Shown here piece by piece: positions 29,808 to 38,294 of a stretch of DNA of 64,000 bases. This DNA comes from Trichomonas vaginalis G3 (Eukaryota > Parabasalia > Trichomonadida > Trichomonadidae): contig NC_067206.1 of the NCBI RefSeq assembly GCF_026262505.1, positions 6,724,879 to 6,788,878 of the forward strand, read 5' to 3'. The position numbers were made by a program, and so were the translations under genes. Under the pieces are notes generated by a model, which searched no databases, was not told the origin of the DNA, and was given only the letters and a program-made list of their open reading frames with translations. The first letter of the stretch is position 1. Every line of letters begins with the position of its first letter.

Positions 29808-30197
29808 ATGAATTTAACTTATAGCGATGATTTCGAAAGCGATGACTCAAGTAATGATCCGATATTTACACCTTCCGTAAAGCAAATGACAAAACCAATT
29901 GATACTCCAAAGTCTAATAAAGAAAATAAACCTGATAATAACGAAATTTACGGAGTATTGAGTTTTCAAAAAATGAATAATATCATAAAGCAAAGAGAAG
30001 AGTATCTAAAATGGCAACAAGCAGAAAACACTCGCATCTGGGGCGAAAATTTCAGTCCTTATTCTTCACTTGACAAGATTGCAAATCGAATAGCATTAAT
30101 GCAAGTAAAAGAAGTTACGGATCTATTGGGAAAAACATGCGACGATTTTATTGAGTCACTAGTACATACAGAATTTTTCCCAGAAAATAATCAATAA
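29808..30197 (+). CDS. Hypothetical protein, 129 aa
   Basis: The N-terminal 45 residues are acidic and Ser/Asn-rich (YSDDFESDDSSND, TPKSNKENKPDNN) and look disordered. Residues 50-75 form a basic amphipathic helix (SFQKMNNIIKQREEYLKWQQ), and 90-125 another helical segment (IANRIALMQVKEVTDLLGKTCDDFIESL). The YSDDFESDD start recalls acidic peptides found in several ciliary and centrosomal proteins, but no family was identified. Stop TAA runs into TAATG and AT-rich DNA. Codon use fits its neighbours. Confidence 0.6.
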   Translation: MNLTYSDDFESDDSSNDPIFTPSVKQMTKPIDTPKSNKENKPDNNEIYGVLSFQKMNNIIKQREEYLKWQQAENTRIWGENFSPYSSLDKIANRIALMQVKEVTDLLGKTCDDFIESLVHTEFFPENNQ

Positions 30198-31389
30198 TGT
30201 TTGTTAAAAATACAATGTATATAAGACTTATATATACGTTTTTTGTTTACATGATTGATAAGTTATATTATTCAGCTCAAATTTATATTTCTAGATATTT
30301 TACTCAATACTAAATTTCTCTTCATGAATACAAGTCGATCTTAAATAAAATACTGAATGTGCAATTAGTATCCTACTCAAATTGGCATTTTTTGAATTAT
30401 TAATAAATATGACATTTTGAATTAGTTACATCTACGGTAAAAATCGGATATTTGGGAGTGTACAGTTAGGATTAGGGTAATATTGATGTAATTCATTCAA
30501 TTGATATTATTTCCAAATTTGTATTGTAGTTGTAACTAATTTTATAATTTCGGTTATAGCATTCCTATTGAAATATTCGAAATATTAAGATTTGGCTAGT
30601 AATGGCCTGCTTGTATTCATACATGGCCGATATTGATTTCGATAACACGACAGATGCCTTAAAACGAAGAAATAATCTTGAGAAAGAGGAATATTATTAT
30701 CTTATTGCATATTATATACCGAATCACTCCATTTTAGACAAAATTTGATTTCAATCATAAAATAAAATGAATTTTTTAAACCAAGAGAATTTTTGGTAGT
30801 TGTTTCAACAGTTTAATTCTTTATTTATGATTTCAGGCAATCTAAAAAATCTGAGCGTATTTCATCGATGCCACTTTTTGTAAGAGCTTCCAACATAAGG
30901 TTTATCCATTCTTCGATCATATGTACATTAATAGAATTATTCATCAAAAAATCCGACGGTTATGAAAGGAATTTTTCAGGAAAATATATGAAATCATTAA
31001 TACATAGTATTAAAATAGATATTCGATACAAATGTCATTCAAAATCCGACCAAATTTTTAGAATGCCGTGTATTCAAAATTTCGATGTTCTCAAATATTA
31101 CTGACCAAACAATTGTTTAAAAAACAGTAGAGCATCATATTTTAAGTACAATTTTTTAAATTTGCCTTACGTATTTCACAATTTCCGAATATGACTGGTA
31201 ATTCAGAAAAAAGTCATAATTTTCGTGCACAACTTCGTCAGAGAAATATACAAGGGCATAGTAATATAATATTCATCAAAGAAGTTCATAACTCAAAGAA
31301 TTTGTCTGGCATTTTTAGTAAAATATTCCATAAAACTTGACAGTTTTATTCAATTTTATCGGTTGTCGATTAAATTTTCATATAGCGAT
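30198..31389. other. Long intergenic region
   Basis: AT-rich, with a doubtful 78-residue frame at 30868-31104 that matches nothing. The right end carries TTTTCATATAGCG just before the Rab ATG, with an initiator-like TCATA whose A is at 31380. Confidence 0.45.
31378..31382 (+). promoter_or_regulatory. Initiator candidate of the Rab gene
   Basis: TCATA at 31378-31382, with the predicted start A at 31380, only 10 nt before the ATG. Very short 5' leaders are typical of trichomonad transcripts. Confidence 0.45.
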
Positions 31390-31980
31390 ATGGGCCCAGC
31401 TCTTGAGTTTAAGATTGTCATCATCGGATCAGTCGCTGTCGGAAAGACTGCCATCACAAACCGTCTCCAATATCAGCAATTCGAGGAAGATTATCAGCCA
31501 ACAATCGGTGCAGGATATATTCCTTACCGTACATCTTGCGACGGCAAGGATGTAGAACTTCAGATCTGGGATACAGCAGGTATGGAAAGATATAAGTCAC
31601 TTGGTCCAATCTACTACCGTGATGCTGTCGCTGCCATCATTGTTTATGATCAGACCGACCAGGAGTCTGCCGATGTCATCAAGAAATGGCTTGATGCTTT
31701 CCGTGGAACAGTTAAAACACACGCATTCATTGCAATTGCCGCTAATAAGGACGATCTTCCAAACAAGGTCGTAAATAATAACGAAGTTAAACAGTGGGCT
31801 GAGGAGAATGATTTCTCATTCTTCATCACATCTGCTAAGAGCGGCGTTGGTGTTAATGAAATGTTCCAGACTCTTGTCCGTGAGGTTATGAAGACATACC
31901 AGACAACAACAAAGGCTCCATCAACAGTTCCAACACCAGATCTTACAACCCCACAACAGGATAAGAAAGGTTGCTGCTAA
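31390..31980 (+). CDS. Rab-family small GTPase
   Basis: 196 residues from the ATG at 31390. The open frame upstream begins only with TTG. All G boxes are present: G1 GSVAVGKTA (13-21), G2 with Thr in DYQPTIGAGY, G3 WDTAGMERY, G4 ANKDD, G5 SAKS. The C-terminus is KKGCC, a double-cysteine geranylgeranylation signal, so the protein is membrane-attached and acts in vesicle traffic. In G3, Met65 replaces the catalytic Gln of WDTAGQE, so intrinsic hydrolysis is expected to be slow. Trichomonads have a very large Rab set and I cannot assign the subfamily. The stop TAA overlaps a TAAA signal. Confidence 0.95.
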   Translation: MGPALEFKIVIIGSVAVGKTAITNRLQYQQFEEDYQPTIGAGYIPYRTSCDGKDVELQIWDTAGMERYKSLGPIYYRDAVAAIIVYDQTDQESADVIKKWLDAFRGTVKTHAFIAIAANKDDLPNKVVNNNEVKQWAEENDFSFFITSAKSGVGVNEMFQTLVREVMKTYQTTTKAPSTVPTPDLTTPQQDKKGCC

Positions 31981-32752
31981 AAAGTTTTTCTTTTTTTTAA
32001 CTAATCTCCAAGTTTATTAACCTTAGTTGATCGAATAAACGGTGATACATAAATAATAATTAGGTATCTTTTATCTGAACATGTTCAAATTCCATTTTTC
32101 TTTCGGATTTCCTCCGATATTTTCATCTCTATCGAACAAAATTCTTCATAGGAAAGATTTTAACATTATTTTACTCCTTTCCAATTTATGATAAGTACAA
32201 TGGACATAATACTTTGGCGTCTTTTTCTATTTTTTACCTGTCAATATATTGACTTCGATAGAAATCACAAGTTGATTAAAGAGGATTCCGTATTTTATCT
32301 TAGCATGCACAAGTTTATTACAATGATAAAGAAATGACAAGAAAAAAGGGAAAAAATTAAAAATGCCGTATAAGGAATTACAAAAAACAATACATTTACT
32401 ATGATATTTAATATCCAATCATGGATGTCCATACCAGATTGATATACAATTCCAATATTGTTGAAATATTTATAAAATTAAAATAAATTGTGAGAATGAG
32501 ATAAAAATATTTGAGATTTACTTTTCTGATCATAATTCTAACTGGAAAATATTAAATCCAATAGAAATCATAGTAAAAATTGAATTTTCCAATATGATTG
32601 GGTGATAGTTGGACATTTTTCGCTGAAATATATCAGGCATATGAAAAATTGCACCTTACGACTTCTTGATTAACAGTTTCGTAACGAAAATCTTTGGCTT
32701 AAGAAATTTATTGAAATAACTACTGTATGATGCACTTATCTCACATAAAATT
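31981..32752. other. Intergenic region
   Basis: AT-rich, with one weak minus-strand frame at 32227-32418 that looks random. No RNA gene or repeat was recognised. Confidence 0.45.
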
Positions 32753-32950
32753 TCATTTGTTTTCATTAAGGAATGATTTAATCTGGGAATTCATGATTTG
32801 ATTATAAGCTTTTGTAAAATCATTGTTGTTATCTTTCATTACTCTTCGAGCTTCTTCTTCTTCAACTAATAAAAGCTTGTGCAAGATCTTGATTTGCTCT
32901 TCAAGCGTTGTAATTGGCTTTGCTGGTTGTGAATTCCCAGAACTAGACAT
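32753..32950 (-). CDS. Small UBA-like protein, 65 aa
   Basis: Starts at the ATG 32948-32950 (MSSSGNSQPAKP); the two codons further upstream begin with GTG. Residues 17-60 form three short helices with a UBA-like pattern (EEQIKILHKLLLVEEEEARRVMKDNNNDFTKAYNQIM), where the second helix EEEARRVMKDNNND and third FTKAYNQIM follow the UBA sequence of NAC-alpha, HYPK and related ribosome-associated proteins. It may bind ubiquitin or act as a co-translational factor. The gene is divergent from enolase. AAAAAGTGACA stands directly before the ATG. Confidence 0.6.
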   Translation of the reverse strand: MSSSGNSQPAKPITTLEEQIKILHKLLLVEEEEARRVMKDNNNDFTKAYNQIMNSQIKSFLNENK

Positions 32951-33187
32951 TGTCACTTTTTACTCACTTTCAAATCTTTCGAAAGTTCTTTGGAGAAATA
33001 AATCACTTTGCAGATAGCCAATTACATTGTAATTGCCTGGTTAAGTTACCAGCCATTATAAACATTCGTCTAAAACATCGTTATATCGACAAATCTAACT
33101 TTTCACGTGTTATACAAACAAAATATGATCGGCAAACATTCAAATCCTGATCGGTAAGTAGAATTTTTTTGAAAAATACGTTATAAA

Positions 33188-34669
33188 ATGGAAGCAACAG
33201 CTGAAGTTACAGAGGAACCACAAGGAGATACTCCAGAAATCGTAGAAGCAAAGAGAAAATATCTTGTTGACTACGATATTCAAAATGTTCTTCATGAAGC
33301 TCTCAATGAATTAATGGAATCACGTCCTGAAGATGTTTTTGGAGTTTTATCACGAATTTTTGAACGTCGCGCTGCAAAACCAATTATTGATCATGTTTTA
33401 GCTCGAGAAGTCCTTGATTCAAGAGGTAATCCCACAGTTGAAGTTGACGTTTATGCAAAATACTTAAATACCGTAGAATTTGTTGCTAGATCTTCTTCTC
33501 CATCAGGAGCATCAACAGGATCAAAGGAAGCAAAAGAACTCAGAGATGGAGATAATAGATTCGGTGGTAAGGGCGTTACACATGCAGTCAAGAACGTCAA
33601 TACAATTATTAGCAAAGCAATTGCAGGCAAATTACTCGAAAATCTTGCAGAAATTGATAACGCAATTATTGCAGCCGATGGAACAGAACTCAAGGAAAAA
33701 CTTGGCGGAAATGCAACCACAGCAACTTCTTTTGCCGTTGCTACAGCAGGGGCAGCTATTAGACATGAAGAATTATTTATTTACCTTGCCAGACAATTCC
33801 ATGAAGAAATGCCAAAGAAATTTAAGCTTCCAGCACTTTTCTTCAATATATTAAACGGTGGAAAGCACGCTGGTGGAAATTTGAAGATCCAAGAATTTAT
33901 GATTTCTCCACGAACAGATATCAGCTTTCCTGAGCAGCTAAGAATGATTGGAGAAATATACCAGAAACTTGGCCAGGTTGTTGTCAAGAAATATGGCGTT
34001 TCTGCAAAGAATCTTGGCGATGAAGGTGGCTATGCACCAGCTCTTAACACTCCCGAGGAAGCTCTCGAAGTAATTGAAAGAGCAGCAAATCTTTGCGGCT
34101 ACCAACCAGGCAGCGATGTCTTCTTTGCACTAGATGCAGCTGCATCTGAATTTTATGATGCAACAAAGAAGCAATACGAAATTCTTCCAAACGTATGGAA
34201 GACTGGTGATGAAATGATTGAGTTTTGGAAAGATTTGATCGCTAAACATCCAGCAATTATTTCAATTGAAGACGGACTTGAAGAAAAAGACTACGAAACA
34301 TGGATTAAACTCAATGAGCAGCTCGGTAGCAAGATACAGTTGGTAGGAGATGATCTTTACACAACAAATCCAAAGATGATTGAGCAGGGAATCGAAAAGA
34401 AGTGGTGCAACGCATTGTTGATGAAAGTAAACCAAATAGGAACAATTACAGAGGCAATGAAAGCTGCAAAACTCGTTCTCTCTGCAGGCCAGAAAGTCAT
34501 GGTTTCTCACAGATCAGGAGAAACATGTAACTCTTTAATTTCTGACTTAGCTGTTGCAATTGGAGCTCAGTCAATTAAAGCTGGCTCTTGCGCAAGAGGA
34601 GAGAGAATACAGAAATACACAAGATTGCTACAGATCTATGAATACTTGAGAGATAATAATATGCTTTAA
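33188..34669 (+). CDS. Enolase with N-terminal RIIa/DPY-30-like docking segment
   Basis: 493 residues, about 60 longer than the usual 430. The catalytic core starts near residue 66 (IIDHVLAREVLDSRGNPTVEV) and has every key element: the SGASTG loop, GGKHAGG with the catalytic His, QEFM, GDEGGYAP, the Mg ligands in ALDAAASEF, SIEDGL and GDDLYTTN, the base Lys in LLMKVNQIGT, SHRSGET, and IKAG. It should convert 2-phosphoglycerate to phosphoenolpyruvate. Residues 25-60 (YLVDYDIQNVLHEALNELM then SRPEDVFGVLSRIFERR) match the two-helix RIIa/DPY-30 fold, which dimerises and docks to anchoring helices. This suggests a cytoskeleton- or flagellum-tethered isoform. The ATG is the first in frame, and no initiator is obvious. 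Confidence 0.93.
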   Translation: MEATAEVTEEPQGDTPEIVEAKRKYLVDYDIQNVLHEALNELMESRPEDVFGVLSRIFERRAAKPIIDHVLAREVLDSRGNPTVEVDVYAKYLNTVEFVARSSSPSGASTGSKEAKELRDGDNRFGGKGVTHAVKNVNTIISKAIAGKLLENLAEIDNAIIAADGTELKEKLGGNATTATSFAVATAGAAIRHEELFIYLARQFHEEMPKKFKLPALFFNILNGGKHAGGNLKIQEFMISPRTDISFPEQLRMIGEIYQKLGQVVVKKYGVSAKNLGDEGGYAPALNTPEEALEVIERAANLCGYQPGSDVFFALDAAASEFYDATKKQYEILPNVWKTGDEMIEFWKDLIAKHPAIISIEDGLEEKDYETWIKLNEQLGSKIQLVGDDLYTTNPKMIEQGIEKKWCNALLMKVNQIGTITEAMKAAKLVLSAGQKVMVSHRSGETCNSLISDLAVAIGAQSIKAGSCARGERIQKYTRLLQIYEYLRDNNML

Positions 34670-35239
34670 AATAAATGATTGAATTTGTTATTTTTATAAA
34701 AAAAATTACAATAATTCACACACACATCCTTAATTAATTAGAATCTCACACAGCCTCTCTTATATTGTATTATCCATCAGATTTTATGTACTCTCCTCAT
34801 TTGTATTAGTTAATTTCTATTGATGCTCAACCGACTGTAAATCAGCCATAAACATCAATAGATTTAAGGAAATTATGAAAATTGTTCTTTTTTTTTTAGA
34901 AAAGATAAAGTAATTCTTAGCAATTTAGTTTTTAACGCGTATTAAATCTAATGTTCTACTTTATTATGAGCAATCTTGTAGATAATTGACTTCTCTGAAT
35001 GTTCTACCTATTGTATTCAAACTCATGTATCCTCGAGTATATACATATATAAAGAAAACAGTTACCTATAATTAAACAAATGTTGAACCAGTTTGAAAGA
35101 ATAATAATCTTCACATCTTTCGAAATATAAATTATTGTTGAAAGTGCCATTTTAAATATACATATAAGAAAGAAACGGTATGAGTTGAAAGTGCAAAAAA
35201 GAAAAGAAAGAAGAAAGAAGAAATAAAATAAATATTTAT
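34670..35239. other. Intergenic region between convergent genes
   Basis: Contains an inverted repeat TCTATTGATG (34816-34825) with its complement at 34853-34862 and a 27-nt loop. The rest is AT-rich, and a purine-rich AAGAAAGAAG stretch lies near 35200-35225. No gene was recognised. Confidence 0.5.
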
Positions 35240-36436
35240 CTAATTGGTTGGAGCTAATGATTGAACGAAAGCGGCAAACACAGAGGATTCTGGCTCTTTA
35301 AAGCTTGGATTTTCTGCTTTAATGATACTATATAATGTTTCATTATTTTCGTAAAATCCCAATTTATTAGCTTTATCGATCATTTCTTTTGTGCCATATT
35401 CCTTTTGCTCAAGTGAAAACAAATACTCGCAATATTTGTTGTACTGATCCAATTCATTTGCTGTTAAAGTTTCTTTTGCAAGAGTATCAATCCTATCCTG
35501 GAGATCCTCTGGTCTGATTCTGCTGAAGGGTTCTTGCTTGCAACATAATTCAATCAACTCAGAAATTTTTTTGTTGAAGGGATCATTTTGGAATTTTTCA
35601 TTATTGATATAGTCATCTCTAGCGCCTGCTTTGATCAGCTCTATAAGGATTGGCTCAACAAATGAAACAACCGTTGACCAGGCGCTGGATTTTTCTGATT
35701 CATCCATTTGTTCGAAATCTGCAAGCGTGTCCAATGTAAGAGCGAGGTAAGGTAATTGGAGTTCAGGGAATTGACTTGTAAGAGATTGCAAGCCGGCTTT
35801 CGTCTTGTATGCGCTGGCAAATGGATAACATTCTGTAATCATATTAAACATGATAGCTCCGAATGAGAAAATATCAGATTCGCATTTTCTCTGTCCGGAA
35901 AAGATTTCTGGAGCAGCAAATGGGATTGTTCCGTGATGTTCATTAATAGATAACGAAAATCTGTTTGTAGAATCATCCCAATCAATAATGTGAGGAATCA
36001 TATCACCATCAACAACAATATTGTCTGGTTTAAAGTCACGATGCTTTATTCCATTTTCTCTCATCAAAGTCAACTGGTAAGCAATTGCATAGAAAATTTC
36101 GAGCATGTATAACCTCTTAACACGATTACTAACGTAACCGCCGTTGATTAACTTCGTTAAAGTGTTACCTGGAATATAATCCATCAAAATCCAGTTAAAA
36201 CGTTCGCCAGGATGATTTTGTGAGTTATCATAGTATAGAGGAGAGAGTGGTATTTGGAATTGCATCTCTTTCTCAAACATTTCAGATATTCTAATTCCGC
36301 TTCGATTGAAAAGTCTTTTTAGAACTCTATAGTGATCATCTATCTTTAAGATCCAGCAAGCGCCATTACTACCATTGTCAGCCTGATATATTTCCTGAAC
36401 GCGTGGATCATTATCAAAACAAGTTTGAGTTGTCAT
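35240..36436 (-). CDS. Protein kinase with divergent DFG (DWD)
   Basis: 398 residues. The kinase core spans about 20-330: the ATP-anchoring Lys40 (YRVLK), a helix-C Glu (MFEKEMQFQ), the catalytic loop HRDFKPDN (132-139), the metal-binding motif DWD at 152-154 in place of DFG, then HGTIPFAAPEIF and the subdomain IX SDIFSFGAIMFNM. These point to a Ser/Thr or TKL-like kinase. All catalytic residues are present, so it is probably active despite the DWD. A C-terminal segment of about 70 residues is not recognised. The ATG (36434-36436) is followed 37 nt upstream by the mariner end, and a TCATTTT initiator-like site lies in that short gap. Confidence 0.85.
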   Translation of the reverse strand: MTTQTCFDNDPRVQEIYQADNGSNGACWILKIDDHYRVLKRLFNRSGIRISEMFEKEMQFQIPLSPLYYDNSQNHPGERFNWILMDYIPGNTLTKLINGGYVSNRVKRLYMLEIFYAIAYQLTLMRENGIKHRDFKPDNIVVDGDMIPHIIDWDDSTNRFSLSINEHHGTIPFAAPEIFSGQRKCESDIFSFGAIMFNMITECYPFASAYKTKAGLQSLTSQFPELQLPYLALTLDTLADFEQMDESEKSSAWSTVVSFVEPILIELIKAGARDDYINNEKFQNDPFNKKISELIELCCKQEPFSRIRPEDLQDRIDTLAKETLTANELDQYNKYCEYLFSLEQKEYGTKEMIDKANKLGFYENNETLYSIIKAENPSFKEPESSVFAAFVQSLAPTN

Positions 36437-36472
36437 GATAAAATGATTTTTTGACTGTCAAGTCACTTCATA
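36437..36472 (-). promoter_or_regulatory. Truncated kinase promoter ahead of the mariner
   Basis: Only 36 nt remain between the kinase ATG and the mariner element. On the coding strand they include TCATTTTATC right before ATG, a fair match to the initiator TCAYTW. Any upstream promoter element has been moved away by the insertion. The outer TA (36471-36472) is the target duplication. Confidence 0.45.
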
Positions 36473-36500
36473 TAGGGTGTCCAAAGGTGCGTTTAGCACA
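36473..36500 (+). repeat. Mariner left terminal inverted repeat
   Basis: 28 nt starting TAGGGTGTCCAAAGGTGCG. It matches the complement of 37709-37736 except at one position (C against T at the 18th base). Confidence 0.93.
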
Positions 36501-36679
36501 GCGCTCTATATGAGACTATTAAAGGAGATATATGCTGATTATAAATATATAATAAAAAATATGAATATATGTATATGATGAGTATGTTGTATTTTGGCGC
36601 CATGCCGGGATATAAAATGAATTTTGAGACAAGAGGCGGTTTCGCGGGAAATTTTGGCGGGATTTTTTTCATTTTTTTA

Positions 36680-37674
36680 ATGAATCATAAAGAAAACATC
36701 CTCGCTCTTGCAAAAAAATGCAAAGACTGTAAAAAAATCTACGAGACATTGGTAAAATGCTTGGGTATGGATGCTCCTAGCTATTCCACTGTAACGTATC
36801 ATGTTAGGATGTATCACTTCATGAACAAAAAGGCGCCCATCATAAAAATTGACAAAAAATCGCCGGATCAAAGAAAAATCAAAGCAATTCTTCAAGCGCT
36901 AGATGAAGACCCAAGAGCATCACTCAGAAGGATAGAGGAGATGACAAAGATACCACGTACAACAGTCAGTTATTATCTGCACAATTATTTGAACTACAAA
37001 CTAGCGTATACACGTTGGGTTCCGCACAACCTTAATTCAGTTCAAAAAAAATCTAGAGTCCAATCTTCGAAAGAGCTCCTCTCTATATTGGGTGCGTATC
37101 AATCCAAGAAGTTTCGCTTTTTAGTAACCGGGGACGAGTCTTGGTTTCAATATGCAACAGAAGCCAAAATCATGTGGATCCCGAAGGATGAAAATCCGCA
37201 AACATTCCCGAAGAAAAAAATTGACACACCAATGATGATGTTGTCGGTTTTTTGGGGCGTGAATGGCATCATCGCAATTGATATTCTTCAAAAACCTAAT
37301 ACGATGAATGCTCAGTATCTAATTGACAATGTTCTTACTCAAATTATCAATTCTGATGAGTTTGAGAAATCCAAACAACAAAAACAAAAGTTTGCAATTC
37401 ATTTTGATAATTCAAGAGTTCACAAAAGTCATAAGGTAATGAATTACTTGGTGGAAAACAATGTCAAAGTTGTTCCAAACCCAATTTATTCACCTGATAT
37501 TGCACCCTCTGACTTTTATTCGCGAGTCCAGATGATCTTGAAAATTTTGTAAGAGAGCAATTTGAGCAATTTTCTCATGATGATTTAAAGCGTGTCTTTC
37601 AAGCCTGGATCGATCGCTGCGAACGCGTGATTGAATCCAATGGTGATTATATTTATATAAACTTTATATATATG
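36680..37674 (+). pseudogene. Mariner transposase with internal deletion and frameshift
   Basis: The first convincing start is the ATG at 36680 (MNHKENILALAKK); an earlier in-frame ATG at 36569 adds an atypical leader. Two helix-turn-helix regions (about the first 110 residues, ending in IPRTTVSYYLHNYLNYKL) are followed by the DD34D core: VTGDESWFQY, then FAIHFDNS and, 34 residues later, SPDIAPSDF. After SDFY the frame changes to an unrelated end with a stop at 37550-37552. The expected C-terminal coding (SPDDLENFVREQFEQF and DRCERVIESNGDYIYI) continues in another frame to about 37674. The usual LFGY-type residues after SDF are absent, so a short deletion that is not a multiple of three removed roughly a dozen codons here. 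Confidence 0.85.
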
Positions 37675-37708
37675 TAACTTGTTTATTTCTATTCGCAGTA
37701 TTCAGGTT

Positions 37709-37736
37709 TGTGCTAAACACACCTTTGGACACCCTA
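37709..37736 (-). repeat. Mariner right terminal inverted repeat
   Basis: 28 nt ending CACCTTTGGACACCCTA, the inverted partner of 36473-36500, followed by the TA duplication at 37737-37738. Confidence 0.93.
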
Positions 37737-38294
37737 TATTATTTTTTTTTGACTACAGTACCCCTTACTGTTGACTAATATTTCTCATCTTATAACTAGG
37801 TGAATAAGCATCTCATAAACACAATTAACTTATTTTTTTTTTATAAGTCACACGATTGTAATGTGATCTCATTTGAGTTTTTTTGGATTTAGAGGTTAAA
37901 TAAATTGACATATTGCACCAATGTGTTATAACAGGTCAATTTATAATAAAATAATTATTAAAATGCGAGTCAAAAGGCGTAAGTATTCAAAATATTCTAT
38001 GAGATCCTCACAATTTCATATCACTTGCTACTTACACCTTTTGACTCGCAGTTTATAATAAATTTGATATTCAGTGACAGCGCTACGCACCTTTTAGTAT
38101 TCTGGGCACTTACGTAAATTAAATTTTCATCTAAATCCTGATGAAGGGGAAAAGATATCTGATGAAATTCACTTAATGTCTTTGATCTTTAGAATATCAA
38201 AAAAGATAAGATCTAGATAATAAATAATACACTATGAGTAAAAATTTTTATAGTTTTGATCCATGTTAAAAAAATAAAAAAAATAAGAATAAAG
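37737..38294. other. Intergenic region with a short inverted-repeat element
   Basis: Apart from the 87-bp hairpin element at 37964-38050 nothing is recognised. A T run at 37741-37749 follows the mariner end. Confidence 0.5.
37964..38050. repeat. 87-bp inverted-repeat element (MITE-like)
   Basis: 22-bp arms at 37964-37985 and 38029-38050 match in inverted orientation with one mismatch (TGCGAGTCAAAAGGCGTAAG against TGCGAGTCAAAAGGTGTAAG). The 43-nt centre is AT-rich. No convincing target duplication is seen. Both arms are richer in G and C than their surroundings. Confidence 0.65.

Larger units (their letters stand above)
36473..37736 (+). mobile_element. Tc1/mariner element (Tvmar1-like)
   Basis: 1264 bp bounded by 28-bp terminal inverted repeats with one mismatch (36473-36500 and 37709-37736; both start TAGGGTGTCCAAAGGTG), flanked by the TA duplication typical of mariners (36471-36472 and 37737-37738). 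It contains one transposase gene in plus orientation. Trichomonas vaginalis is known to carry many near-identical copies of one mariner family, Tvmar1, and this is most likely one of them. The termini are well preserved, so the copy is young, but its transposase is damaged, so it could only be moved by an enzyme supplied elsewhere. Confidence 0.93.

Noticed and set aside
30868-31104. 78-codon plus-strand frame
   Set aside because: No similarity, no promoter signal and a composition typical of random AT-rich DNA.
34736-34752. CTCACACAG resembling the trichomonad intron 3' end
   Set aside because: It lacks the ACTAAC branch part, has no GTATGT upstream, and lies after the enolase stop.
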